Below are positions 46,896-55,520 of a DNA stretch of 64,000 bases, one piece after another. The notes below the pieces were generated by a model, which searched no databases, was not told where the DNA came from, and worked only from the letters and a program-made list of their open reading frames with translations. The stretch's first letter is position 1. The number at the start of each line of letters is the position of its first letter. Source of the DNA: Agromyces mediolanus (GTDB lineage: Bacteria > Actinomycetota > Actinomycetes > Actinomycetales > Microbacteriaceae); assembly GCF_023715325.1 (NCBI RefSeq), contig NZ_JAMBNX010000001.1, positions 62,001-126,000 on the forward strand, given 5' to 3'. A program made the translations under genes and the position numbers.

Positions 46896-47834
46896 ATGGG
46901 CAGCTCGCGCACCAAACTGACCGTCGTCGGCGCCGGCAGCGTCGGGGTGAGCCTCGCGTACGCCGCGCTCATCCGGGAGAGTGCGGCCGAGGTGGCGCTC
47001 TACGACATCGCCGCCGAGAAGGTCGAGGCCGAGGTGCTCGACCTCGCCCACGGCACGCAGTTCACCGGTTCGGCGGTCTCCGGCGGCGCGGACCCCGCCG
47101 TCGTCGAGGGCAGCGACGTCGTGGTCGTGACGGCCGGAGCGAAACAGCAGCCCGGGCAATCGCGGCTGGAGCTCGCCGCGACGAACGCCCGTATCCTCGA
47201 ACAGCTCATGCCGACCCTGCTCGAGCGCGCACCGGAGGCGGTGTTCGTGATCGTGACGAACCCGGCCGATGTGATGACGGTCGTCGCCCAGCGGGTCACC
47301 GGGCTGCCGGCCGAGCGGGTGTTCGGCTCGGGCACGGTGCTCGACACCTCGCGCCTGCGCTGGCGGCTCGCCGAGCGCGCGGGCGTCGGCACGGCCAGCG
47401 TGCACGCCGACATCGTGGGCGAGCACGGCGACACCGAGTTCCCGCTCTGGTCGAACGCCCGCATCGGGCCGGTGCCGATCCTCGACTGGCGCGGCGGGGA
47501 GGCCTTCACGACCGAGGAGCTGGATCGCATCGCCCACGAGGTCCGCGACGCGGCCTACACGGTCATCCGAGGCAAGGGCGCCACGAACCTCGCGATCGGG
47601 CTCAGCGGCGCGCGCATCGTCGAGGCGGTGCTCCGCGACGAGCACGCCGTGCTGCCGGTGTCGACCGTGCTCGACGGGGTCCGGGGCATCCGCGGGGTCG
47701 CGCTCTCGCTGCCGTCGGTGGTCGCAGCGCACGGCGCCCGGGTCGTCGCCGAGACGCCGATGTCGTTCGACGAGGAGGCACGTCTGCTCGCCTCCTCCGA
47801 CGCCATCCGGGCCGCCGTCGCGACACTCGGGTGA
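46896..47834 (+). CDS. ldh: L-lactate dehydrogenase
   Basis: The enzyme interconverts pyruvate and L-lactate with NADH. The ATG at 46896 gives 312 residues. The NAD-binding motif is VVGAGSVGVSLAYAALIRES at about residue 10; AGAKQQPGQSRLELAATNARI, VTNPADVMTVVAQRVTGLP, GSGTVLDTSRLRWRLAE and the catalytic His in VGEHGDTEFPLWSNA are seen, consistent with LDH rather than malate dehydrogenase. CAGGAT six bases upstream of the start is a weak leaderless-type -10 element. Single gene. Confidence 0.93.
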   Translation: MGSSRTKLTVVGAGSVGVSLAYAALIRESAAEVALYDIAAEKVEAEVLDLAHGTQFTGSAVSGGADPAVVEGSDVVVVTAGAKQQPGQSRLELAATNARILEQLMPTLLERAPEAVFVIVTNPADVMTVVAQRVTGLPAERVFGSGTVLDTSRLRWRLAERAGVGTASVHADIVGEHGDTEFPLWSNARIGPVPILDWRGGEAFTTEELDRIAHEVRDAAYTVIRGKGATNLAIGLSGARIVEAVLRDEHAVLPVSTVLDGVRGIRGVALSLPSVVAAHGARVVAETPMSFDEEARLLASSDAIRAAVATLG

Positions 47835-47869
47835 CCCGCCGAACGAATTCCGAAGTTTTTTGCGACCCG

Positions 47870-47896
47870 TGTCGATCGGCGCGCTTCCCGTTCGAC
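47870..47896 (+). promoter_or_regulatory. Candidate ECF42-type promoter
   Basis: TGTCGA at 47870-47875 and CGAC at 47893-47896 are 17 bases apart, 56 bases before the YCII gene. This agrees with the motifs described for ECF42 sigma factors (TGTCGA at -35, CGA-type at -10). The sigma gene lies just downstream, so the unit would be autoregulated. Confidence 0.6.
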
Positions 47897-47952
47897 GTGA
47901 TGAGTGAGAGGGTCGGAACCGACCCCGATCGATCCGAACAGGAGACGGAATC

Positions 47953-48384
47953 ATGACCAAGTACATGCTGATCATGCGAGCTGACGAGCGCGGCGTCGCC
48001 GCCTACGGGGAGATGGACTTCACCGAGGTCATCGCCGCGATGGGGCGCTACAACGAGTCCATGATGAAGGCCGGCGTGCTGCTCGCGGGCGAGGGGCTGT
48101 CGGACGCGAGCGAGGGCTTCGTCGTCGACTTCTCCGGCGAGACGCCGCTCGTCACCGACGGCCCCTACGGCGAGATCAAGGAGCTGTTCAACGGCTTCTG
48201 GATCATCGAGGTGGGTTCCAAGGCCGAGGCCGCCGAGTGGGCGAGCCGGGCGCCGCTCGGTCCGGGGGCGTTCCTCGAGGTGCGCCGGGTGACCGACGCC
48301 TCGGACTTCCCCGCCGACAACGAGTGGGTGCAGAAGGAGGAAGGCTGGCGCGAGGAGCAGGCCCAGCGGGCCGCGCAGGCCTGA
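47953..48384 (+). CDS. YCII-related DGPF-domain protein
   Basis: The 143-residue protein is a DGPF-type YCII domain: MTKYMLIMRADERGVAAYGE, then YNESMMKAGVLLAGEGLSDASEG, the signature VTDGPYGEIKELFNGFWIIE and RRVTDASDFPADNEW. Such proteins are the constant genomic partners of ECF42 sigma factors; their biochemical function is unknown. GGAGACGG precedes the ATG. The sigma gene starts 13 bases after its stop. About 20 residues at the C-terminus are a charged helix. Confidence 0.92.
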   Translation: MTKYMLIMRADERGVAAYGEMDFTEVIAAMGRYNESMMKAGVLLAGEGLSDASEGFVVDFSGETPLVTDGPYGEIKELFNGFWIIEVGSKAEAAEWASRAPLGPGAFLEVRRVTDASDFPADNEWVQKEEGWREEQAQRAAQA

Positions 48385-48397
48385 GCCCGCTGGCCGC

Positions 48398-49744
48398 GTG
48401 AGCGACGGACCCGGGCGGCGCCGCATCGACGAGGAGTCGGTGCGGCGCTCCCGCGCGCGCGGCGAGGCATCCGCCCGTGGCCCGGCAGCCGACTCGGCCA
48501 TGGTCGCCGAGCGCGTCGCCGCGGTCTGGCGCATCGAGGCGCCCCGCATCGTCGGCGCGCTCACCCGCTTCGTCGGCGACTTCGCGCTCGCCGAGGACCT
48601 GGCCCAGGAGGCGCTCGCCGAGGCGCTCGAGCAGTGGCCCGCGCAGGGCGTCCCACGGAATCCGGGCGCCTGGCTCACCGCCGTCGCGAAGCGCCGCGCG
48701 ATCGACGGCTGGCGGCGGCGGGAACGCTACGACGAGCGGATGGCCGCGATCGCCCACGATCTCGAGGCGGAACGGGCCGCCGAGGCGGAGCAGCCGCCGT
48801 ACGACCCCGACCGCATCGACGACGACGTCCTCCGGCTCGTGTTCGTCGCCTGCCATCCAGTGCTGAGTCGTGAGGCGCGCGTCGCGCTCACCCTCCGCGT
48901 CGTCGGCGGCCTCACGAGCGAGGAGGTCGCGCGGATGTTCCTCGTGCCGGTCTCCACGGTGCAGCAGCGCGTCGTGCGGGCGAAGAAGACGCTCGCCGAC
49001 GCGGGCGTCGCGTTCGAGGTGCCGCCGCGCACGGAACTGCCGACGCGGCTCGATGCCGTGCTCGGCGTGCTGTACCTGATCTTCACGGAGGGGCACGCGG
49101 CGAGCGGCGGCGAGGACTGGATGCGCCCCGAGCTCAGCCGGGAGGCGCTCCGTCTCGCGCGCATCGTCGCCGCCCTGCTCCCGGGCGAGCCGGAGGCGCA
49201 GGGGCTCGTCGCGCTCATGGAGCTCACCGCGGCGCGATTCCCCGCGCGGACGGATGCCGAGGGGGCCCCGGTGCTCCTCGCCGATCAGGACCGCTCCCGG
49301 TGGGAGCGCGGGGCGATCGGCCGGGGTCGGGCCGCACTGGAACGCGCCGACGCGATCGGTCGGGGGCGCGGCCCGTACGCGCTCCAGGCGGCGATCGCCC
49401 TCGAGCACGACCGGGCCGCTTCGGTCGAGGAGACCGACTGGGACGCGATCGTCGCCGTCTACGACGCGCTCGCGGAGCTCTCGGGGTCACCGCTCGTCGC
49501 GTTGAACCGAGCGGTCGCCGTGTCGATGGCGGATGGCCCGGAGCCGGCCCTCGTCATCGTCGACGGGCTCGCCGGCGAGCCGCGGTTGGCGCTGTCCCAT
49601 CTGTTGCCGAGCGTGCGCGGCGAGCTGCTCGCGCGGCTCGGCCGCCACGAGGAGGCCCGCGTCGAGTTCGAGCTCGCGGCCGAGCGCACGCAGAACGCCC
49701 GGGAACGCGCGGTACTGCTCGCCAAGGCGAGTCGGCGGAGCTGA
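48398..49744 (+). CDS. ECF42-type RNA polymerase sigma factor with TPR-like C-terminus
   Basis: The 448-residue protein has sigma region 2 at about residues 45-110 (VGALTRFVGDFALAEDLAQEAL, PGAWLTAVAKRRAIDGWRRRERY) and region 4 at about 150-200 (LRVVGGLTSEEVARMFLVPVSTVQQRVVRAKKT). The remaining 240 residues form the large C-terminal domain of the ECF42 family (DUF6596 and TPR-like helices; LDAVLGVLYLIFTEGHAAS, LNRAVAVSMADGPEPAL, RGELLARLGRHEEARVEFELA). No anti-sigma gene is adjacent; in this family the C-terminal domain is needed for activity. Paired with the DGPF gene. Confidence 0.93.
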   Translation: MSDGPGRRRIDEESVRRSRARGEASARGPAADSAMVAERVAAVWRIEAPRIVGALTRFVGDFALAEDLAQEALAEALEQWPAQGVPRNPGAWLTAVAKRRAIDGWRRRERYDERMAAIAHDLEAERAAEAEQPPYDPDRIDDDVLRLVFVACHPVLSREARVALTLRVVGGLTSEEVARMFLVPVSTVQQRVVRAKKTLADAGVAFEVPPRTELPTRLDAVLGVLYLIFTEGHAASGGEDWMRPELSREALRLARIVAALLPGEPEAQGLVALMELTAARFPARTDAEGAPVLLADQDRSRWERGAIGRGRAALERADAIGRGRGPYALQAAIALEHDRAASVEETDWDAIVAVYDALAELSGSPLVALNRAVAVSMADGPEPALVIVDGLAGEPRLALSHLLPSVRGELLARLGRHEEARVEFELAAERTQNARERAVLLAKASRRS

Positions 49745-49772
49745 GCGGAGCGGCGCACCGTCGCCCGGAACG

Positions 49773-49804
49773 ACGAACGGGCCGCCCGAAGGCGACCCGT
49801 TCGT
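49773..49804. terminator. Hairpin between the sigma gene and the Bax inhibitor gene
   Basis: ACGAACGGGCCGCC (49773-49786) pairs with GGCGACCCGTTCGT (49791-49804) with one mismatch around CGAA. The two genes converge here, so it may serve both. Confidence 0.75.
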
Positions 49805-49825
49805 GCAGTCGAACTGCTGCTGCGA

Positions 49826-50629
49826 CTAGTCTCGCGCGATCGCGATGAAACGCAGGATCTCGAGGTAGAGCCAGATGACGGTGACCATGATGCCGAAGGC
49901 ACCGGACCAGCCGTACTTCTTCGGGGCACGGTTGCGCACGCCCTGCTGAATGGCGTCGAAGTCGAGCACGAGCGAGTAGGCGGCCATCAGGATGACGAGC
50001 ACGCCGATGACGAGGCCGAGCGGGATGCCCATGATCTCGACGCCGCGGAGGCCCCACGGGTCGCTGTTGACGCCGGTCCACATGAGGATCATGTTGACGA
50101 GCGAGAAGACGAGATAGCCGACCATGGCGATGAGGAAGACCTTGGTGGCCTTCTTCGAGGCGCGCACCTTGCCGCTCGCGAACAGGGCGAGCGTCACGCC
50201 GAAGACGGCGAGGGTGCCGAGCACGGCCTGGGCGATGATGCCCGAGTACTGGGTCTCGTAGATCAGCGAGATGCCGCCGACGAAGAGCCCCTGCGCGGCC
50301 GCGTAGGCGAGGATCAGCGCGGGCGAGGGCTCGCGCTTGAAGATGTTGACCATCGCGAGCACGAAGCCGACGATGGCGCCGACCCAGAACACCCACGGCA
50401 TGGTCGGGGTGAGGGCGAAGCCCGCGGCGGCGCCGACGAGCAGCACACCGAACGAGGCGACGGTCTTCGAGATGGTGTTCTCGACCGTCATGACCTCGTT
50501 GTCGGGCAGCGTGGTCGGGCGGTCGTACATCTCCTGCAGCTGCTGGGCCGACACGTCCTGCGCTGCGGCCACCGCCCCCTGCTGGGAGAATGCGGGGTTC
50601 CGCGAGAAGGCGGGATTGTCGAGTGCCAT
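49826..50629 (-). CDS. Bax inhibitor-1 / YccA family membrane protein
   Basis: The start at 50629 (GAGGA upstream) gives 267 residues, beginning MALDNPAFSRNPAFSQQG with a duplicated NPAFS. After about 65 hydrophilic residues there are seven membrane segments; family words are LGTLAVFGVTLALFASGKVR, LLVGAAAGFALTPTMPWVFW, GLFVGGISLIYE and YGWSGAFGIMVTVIWLYLEILRFIA. Bacterial members have been described as calcium-leak channels, but the role here is unknown. It is divergent from the GDPD gene. Confidence 0.9.
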   Translation of the reverse strand: MALDNPAFSRNPAFSQQGAVAAAQDVSAQQLQEMYDRPTTLPDNEVMTVENTISKTVASFGVLLVGAAAGFALTPTMPWVFWVGAIVGFVLAMVNIFKREPSPALILAYAAAQGLFVGGISLIYETQYSGIIAQAVLGTLAVFGVTLALFASGKVRASKKATKVFLIAMVGYLVFSLVNMILMWTGVNSDPWGLRGVEIMGIPLGLVIGVLVILMAAYSLVLDFDAIQQGVRNRAPKKYGWSGAFGIMVTVIWLYLEILRFIAIARD

Positions 50630-50772
50630 GAACGGTTCCTCTGCTTTCGGCGTTCGTCGGGTGGAGGGGAATCCGGGCGCGGCTGCATACCGGATTCCTA
50701 CGAATCTACCGTGTCCAGCCGTGACGACGCCGAGAATGCGCCGGAGATCATCCTCAGGTGCCATGCCGTCGC

Positions 50773-50778
50773 TACGCT
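50773..50778 (+). promoter_or_regulatory. GDPD gene -10 element (TACGCT), likely leaderless
   Basis: TACGCT is followed by six bases and the ATG at 50785. Confidence 0.45.
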
Positions 50779-50784
50779 ATGCGC

Positions 50785-51810
50785 ATGCTGGCAGACACTG
50801 CGGGCCATCCGCTCGTCATCGGACACCGCGGCGCCTCCGGCTACCGGCCCGAGCACACCCGAGCCGCCTACGAGCTCGCCTTCGCGCTCGGCGCGGAAGC
50901 CGTCGAGCCCGACCTCGTCGCCACGCGCGACGGCGTGCTGGTGCTCCGGCACGAGAACGAGATCTCCGGCACGACGGATGTCGCGAGCCGGCCGGAGTTC
51001 GCCGGGCGGCGTACGACGCGCGAGATCGACGGCGCTCAGCTCACCGGCTGGTTCACCGAGGACTTCACCTGGGCCGAGCTCGCGAGCCTCCGGGCGACCG
51101 AACGACTGGGCGCGCTGCGGCAGGCGAGCACGAGCTTCGACGGTCGGTTCCCGCTGCTGCGCTTCCGGGATCTGCTGCAGCTCGTCGAGGAGACCGCGGC
51201 GGCTCAGGACCGGCTGCTGCGCATCGTGGCCGAGTTCAAGCACGCGAGCCACTTCGCCCGGATCGGCCTGCCGCTCGACGAACTGTTCGCCGCCGAGCTC
51301 GAGGCGGCCGGCTGGGGGCGTGGCGACGCACGGCTCATCCTGGAGTCCTTCGAGCCGACGATCCTCGACCGGCTGGCCGATCGGGGCGTGCGCGGGGCCC
51401 GGGTCTTCCTGATCGAGGAGTCGGGGGCCCCGTGGGACCTGGTGCTCCGCGACGGCGCAGCCGCCGTGAGCTACGACGACGCCGTGACGGAGGCGGGGTT
51501 GATGCGGCTCGCGGGCCGCTTCGACGGCGTGAGCGTCTCGAAATCGCGGCTGGTCGGCGCGGCGAGGCGCCGCGGCCCGCTGCACGGCGCGGATCTCGTG
51601 GATGCCGCACACAGCGCCGGCCTGGGCGTCTACACCTGGACGCTCAGGCCCGAGAACCGCTTCCTCACTCCGGCGTTCCGGCGCGGCTCGGCGCGGGCCC
51701 ACTGGGGGGACTGGCTGGGGGAGTTCCGCGCGGTGATCGAGACCGGCGTCGACGGCATCTTCGTGGACCAGCCCGACCTGGGGATCGAGGCACGAGGCGA
51801 GCGCGACTGA
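50785..51810 (+). CDS. Glycerophosphodiester phosphodiesterase family protein
   Basis: Members hydrolyse glycerophosphodiesters to glycerol-3-phosphate and an alcohol. The 341-residue protein has the catalytic pattern of the TIM-barrel family: HRGASGYRPEHTRAAYE with the first His at about residue 13, EAVEPDLVATRDGVLVLRHENEI with the Glu-Asp metal ligands and the second His, and VVEFKHA-like and TGVDGIFVDQPDL segments. The first His and the ATG are close, so the protein appears cytoplasmic with no signal peptide. In-frame ATG 50779 is an alternative start. Confidence 0.92.
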   Translation: MLADTAGHPLVIGHRGASGYRPEHTRAAYELAFALGAEAVEPDLVATRDGVLVLRHENEISGTTDVASRPEFAGRRTTREIDGAQLTGWFTEDFTWAELASLRATERLGALRQASTSFDGRFPLLRFRDLLQLVEETAAAQDRLLRIVAEFKHASHFARIGLPLDELFAAELEAAGWGRGDARLILESFEPTILDRLADRGVRGARVFLIEESGAPWDLVLRDGAAAVSYDDAVTEAGLMRLAGRFDGVSVSKSRLVGAARRRGPLHGADLVDAAHSAGLGVYTWTLRPENRFLTPAFRRGSARAHWGDWLGEFRAVIETGVDGIFVDQPDLGIEARGERD

Positions 51811-51936
51811 GCGCACCTCGCCGCAGCCGCCGACGTCGCGGTCGAACTTTCCACAGGGCGGGTGGATGCCTCGGCGGGGCGCACCCGTATCGCTAGGCTG
51901 AGGATCCCAGGCACGCCGGCCTCGACAGGAGGAACG

Positions 51937-52947
51937 ATGTCCAGCACCATTCCGGGTTCAGAGCCCTCAGCTCCGGGTTCCGCCCCACTGCAACGCTCGC
52001 GCACCGCGAAGGTCGCGCTCTGGCTCTCCATCGGCATGCTGGTGGCCGCGGCCCTGCTCGGCGGGTTCTTCATCATCGTCGGCGACCAGGCCAACGTCGC
52101 CGGCCGCGCCTGGCTCACGATGCTGCTCGTCGCGGTGTTCGCCGGCACCGTGCTGCTCGACACCACCATCGCCGACGGGCCCAACCGGTGGTACCTGGCG
52201 GCCTCGACCATCGTCAACGTCGTCCTCGTGGCGATCGGCCTGATGAAGGTGTGGAACGGCTGGCTCCAGCCGGCCGACACCGCCGACCCGGGCGTCTGGG
52301 CCGCCCAGATGGGCCGCTTCATCGCGGTCGTCATCCTGCTGCGGTTGGCGCTGTTGCTGACCCAGCTCTACGGGCTCCACTTCGTCGCGCGGGCGAAGAA
52401 GACGGCCACCCGCATCTCGGGCATCGTCACGCTCATCTTCGTGTGGGCGACGGCGCTCGTCCTCTCGATCCCGTCGGCGTTCCCCGAGCCCGACTGGCCC
52501 GACTGGTGGTGGCGCACCGCGGGGGCGACTTCACTCATCGCCGTCGTCGCCGCGGTCATCCCGCTCATTCTGCGCGCCTTCGAGCCGCGAGAGGCCCGGC
52601 CGACGCCGCCGGCGAACGTGCAGGCCGGGTACGGGCAGCCTGGGTATGGCCAGCCTGGGTACGGGCAGCCGGGGTACGGCCAGCCTGGGTATGGCCAGCC
52701 GGGGTATGGTCAGCCTGGGTATGGGCAGCCGACTGCGCAGCCGGGTCCGCCGCCACCTCCGCCCGGGTACGGCCAGCCGACACCGCCGCCTCCGCCCGGG
52801 TACGGCCAGCCGACGCCGCCGCCTCCGCCCGGGTACGCGCAGCCTGCACCGCCCGCCCCGGGCCAGCCGCCGGCTCCGCAGCCGCCGGCGCCGCAGCCGC
52901 CGGCACCGCAACCACCGACCCAGCAGCCACCGGCGCCGCCGGCCTGA
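51937..52947 (+). CDS. Membrane protein with GYGQP-repeat C-terminal tail
   Basis: The protein of 336 residues has five or six membrane segments between about residues 25 and 215 (for example ALWLSIGMLVAAALLGGFFI and FIAVVILLRLALLLTQLYGL). The last 110 residues are low complexity: seven GYGQP repeats, three PPPPPGYGQPT units and a Pro/Ala/Gln tail. AGGAGGAACG precedes the ATG; TAGGCT at 51894-51899 gives a short leader. I do not recognise the family of the membrane part. Tails of this kind also occur in the DUF4190 protein at 26039. Confidence 0.75.
   Translation: MSSTIPGSEPSAPGSAPLQRSRTAKVALWLSIGMLVAAALLGGFFIIVGDQANVAGRAWLTMLLVAVFAGTVLLDTTIADGPNRWYLAASTIVNVVLVAIGLMKVWNGWLQPADTADPGVWAAQMGRFIAVVILLRLALLLTQLYGLHFVARAKKTATRISGIVTLIFVWATALVLSIPSAFPEPDWPDWWWRTAGATSLIAVVAAVIPLILRAFEPREARPTPPANVQAGYGQPGYGQPGYGQPGYGQPGYGQPGYGQPGYGQPTAQPGPPPPPPGYGQPTPPPPPGYGQPTPPPPPGYAQPAPPAPGQPPAPQPPAPQPPAPQPPTQQPPAPPA
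52627..52731 (+). repeat. Seven 15-bp coding repeats (GYGQP)
   Basis: Seven units of the type GGGTACGGGCAGCCT with silent changes (TAC/TAT, GGG/GGC/GGT) encode GYGQP seven times. The changes show that the array is old enough to have diverged at silent sites, yet its protein sequence is constant. Confidence 0.95.
52750..52848 (+). repeat. Three 33-bp coding repeats (PPPPPGYGQPT)
   Basis: Three 11-codon units at about 52750-52782, 52783-52815 and 52816-52848; the last is altered to GYAQPA. They continue the low-complexity tail of the same gene. Confidence 0.9.
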
Positions 52948-52993
52948 ACCGGCGAGGTCGGCTGTCAGCGGTCCCGCCTAGACTTGGAGGGAC

Positions 52994-55462
52994 ATGACGC
53001 TGATCCTCGACCCCGACGACCCGGCCGGCTGGCGCGAGGCCGATGCTCCCGTGCGCGACAGCGCGGGCAGCCGCCTCACCGACGGACTCAACCCCCAGCA
53101 GAAGGCTGCGGTCGAGTACCGCGGGCCGGCGCTGCTCATCGTGGCGGGCGCCGGCTCCGGCAAGACCCGGGTGCTCACGCACCGCATCGCGCACCTCATC
53201 GAGACGCGCGAGGCCTGGCCGAGCCAGATCCTCGCGATCACCTTCACCAACAAAGCCGCCGCCGAGATGCGCGAGCGCGTGCAGGCGCTGCTCGGTGACA
53301 GCGCGCAGGGCATGTGGATCTCGACCTTCCACTCCGCGTGCGTGCGCATCCTCCGGCGCGAGGCGGAGTCGCTCGGGCTCAGCTCGACCTTCACCATCTA
53401 CGACTCCGCCGACCAGCGCACCATCCTGAAGCGCATCATCAAAGAGCTGAACGCCGACACGATGGGCTTCACGCCCGCCGGCGCCCAGGGCAAGATCTCG
53501 AAGCTCAAGAACGAGCTGGCCGATGTCGAGACGTACGCCCGCAACGTCAACACGAACGATCCGCAGGAGCTCACGTTCCTCGAGATCTTCCGCCAGTACA
53601 CGCGCCGCCTCCGTGACGCCAGCGCGCTCGACTTCGACGATCTGATCGCTGAGACCGTCTACCTGTTCCGGGCGTTCCCGAAGGTCGCCGCCCTCTACCA
53701 GCGGCGCTTCCGGCACCTCCTCGTCGACGAGTACCAGGACACGAACCACGCGCAGTACGCGCTCATCCACGAGCTCACCCGGCCCGTCGAGCCCGAGATC
53801 GTCGCCGAACTCGACGAGCACGGCATCCTCGTGCGCGGCCTCACCGACCGCAACGGGCGCATCCCCGGGGCCTCGCTCACCGTCGTCGGCGACTCCGACC
53901 AGTCGATCTACGCCTTCCGCGGTGCCGACATCCGTAACATCGCCGAGTTCGAGCGCGACTTCCCGGGTGCCGAGGTGGTGCTCCTCGAGCAGAACTACCG
54001 CTCGACGCAGAACATCCTCTCGGCCGCGAACGCCGTCATCTCGAACAACTTCGACCGCAAAGACAAGAAGCTGTGGACGGCCGACGGCGACGGCGACAAG
54101 ATCGTGGGCTACACGGGCTACACCGCCCACGACGAGGCCCAGTTCATCGCCGACGAGATCGAAGCGCTGCATCGCGCGGGGGTGGCCTACCGCGACATCG
54201 CCGTGTTCTACCGCACCAACGCGCAGACCCGTGCGCTGGAGGAGATCTTCGTCCGATCGGCGCTGCCGTACCGGGTCGTCGGCGGCACCAAGTTCTACGA
54301 GCGGGCCGAGATCAAAGACGCGATGGCGTACCTCGTGGCGGTGGCGAACCCGCTCGACGAGCTCGCGCTCCGCCGCATCCTGAACACCCCGAAGCGGGGC
54401 ATCGGCCCGGCCACCGAGACCGCGATCGCGAACTACGCCGAGCAGAACGAGCTGAGCTTCCGCCAGGCCATGCGGCACGCGGGTGCGCTCGGCCTCGGAC
54501 CCAAGGTCACCGGAGCGATCACCGCGCTCGCCGACGTGCTCGACGAAGCCGCCGCGATGCTCGTCCCCTCCCAGGCCGGCATCGACGCCGGTACCAACGA
54601 GGGCGCGGCGAAGGTGTCCGACGTGCTCGTCTTCCTCGTGCAGCGCTCCGGACTCCTCGACGCGCTCCGCAACAGCCGCGACCCGCAGGACGAGACCCGT
54701 GCCGAGAACGTCGACGAGCTCGTCGCGCAGACGCGCGACTTCGACCGGGAGAACCCCGGCGCCACCCTCGTCGACTTCCTCACCCAGGTCTCTCTCGTCG
54801 CCGCGGCCGATGAGATCGACGACGAATCGGGCACCGTCTCGCTGATGACCCTGCACACCGCGAAGGGCCTCGAGTACCACGCGGTGTTCCTCACCGGCAT
54901 CGAGGAGGGCCTGCTGCCGCACCAGATGTCGGCCTCCGAGCCCGGCGGCCCCGCCGAGGAGCGGCGGCTCTTCTACGTCGGCATCACCCGCGCCCGCAAG
55001 CGCCTCTACCTCTCGCTCGCGATGAGCCGGGCCCAGTTCGGAGAGGTCGCCGTCGCGATGCCGAGCCGGTACCTGCAAGAGATCCCCGACGAACTCATCG
55101 ACTGGAAGCAGTCGCCCGGCATGGCGACGAGCCGGGGCGGCACCCAGCCGCGCGCGCTCAACGCCCGTCGCGGGTCCGAGCGCTGGGGCGGCGGCCTCGA
55201 GTCCCGCCGCGACCTCGACCGTTTCAGCGTCACCCGGGCACCCGCCGCCAAGACGGAGTGGGCCAACAAAGTCACCGGCACCGTGCGCGACAACGGCGAC
55301 CTCACGCTCGAGGCCGGCGACCGCATCCGGCACACCGACTTCGGCGAGGGGCGCGTCACCCAGGTCACGGGCGAGGGCACCAAGCGCATCGCCCACGTCG
55401 CCTTCGACACCGCCGGGCAGAAGAAGCTCCTCATCAAGATCGCGCCCATCGAGAAGCTGTGA
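52994..55462 (+). CDS. pcrA: ATP-dependent DNA helicase PcrA/UvrD
   Basis: PcrA is a superfamily 1A 3'-5' helicase for repair and rolling-circle replication. The 822 residues contain motif Q/I LNPQQKAAVEYRGPALLIVAGAGSGKTRVLTHRI, Ia ITFTNKAAAEMRERV, II LLVDEYQDTNHAQY, III VVGDSDQSIYAFRGADI, IV YRSTQNIL, V VSLMTLHTAKGLEYHAVFL and VI FYVGITRARKRLYLS. The C-terminal 60 residues are the Tudor-like RNA-polymerase contact domain (DRIRHTDFGEGRVTQV). About 30 residues are inserted between motifs II and III. TAGACT at 52979 lies nine bases after the -10 to the ATG. Confidence 0.97.
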   Translation: MTLILDPDDPAGWREADAPVRDSAGSRLTDGLNPQQKAAVEYRGPALLIVAGAGSGKTRVLTHRIAHLIETREAWPSQILAITFTNKAAAEMRERVQALLGDSAQGMWISTFHSACVRILRREAESLGLSSTFTIYDSADQRTILKRIIKELNADTMGFTPAGAQGKISKLKNELADVETYARNVNTNDPQELTFLEIFRQYTRRLRDASALDFDDLIAETVYLFRAFPKVAALYQRRFRHLLVDEYQDTNHAQYALIHELTRPVEPEIVAELDEHGILVRGLTDRNGRIPGASLTVVGDSDQSIYAFRGADIRNIAEFERDFPGAEVVLLEQNYRSTQNILSAANAVISNNFDRKDKKLWTADGDGDKIVGYTGYTAHDEAQFIADEIEALHRAGVAYRDIAVFYRTNAQTRALEEIFVRSALPYRVVGGTKFYERAEIKDAMAYLVAVANPLDELALRRILNTPKRGIGPATETAIANYAEQNELSFRQAMRHAGALGLGPKVTGAITALADVLDEAAAMLVPSQAGIDAGTNEGAAKVSDVLVFLVQRSGLLDALRNSRDPQDETRAENVDELVAQTRDFDRENPGATLVDFLTQVSLVAAADEIDDESGTVSLMTLHTAKGLEYHAVFLTGIEEGLLPHQMSASEPGGPAEERRLFYVGITRARKRLYLSLAMSRAQFGEVAVAMPSRYLQEIPDELIDWKQSPGMATSRGGTQPRALNARRGSERWGGGLESRRDLDRFSVTRAPAAKTEWANKVTGTVRDNGDLTLEAGDRIRHTDFGEGRVTQVTGEGTKRIAHVAFDTAGQKKLLIKIAPIEKL

Positions 55463-55520
55463 ACTGGCAGACCCGGGCGACCCGCGAGAGGACGGCGGCT
55501 CTGCCGCTCGGACGGGCCGC

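Noticed and set aside
52627-52848. Regular short repeats that might suggest a CRISPR array
   Set aside because: The units are directly adjacent, lack spacers and keep a reading frame coding for GYGQP and PPPPPGYGQPT.
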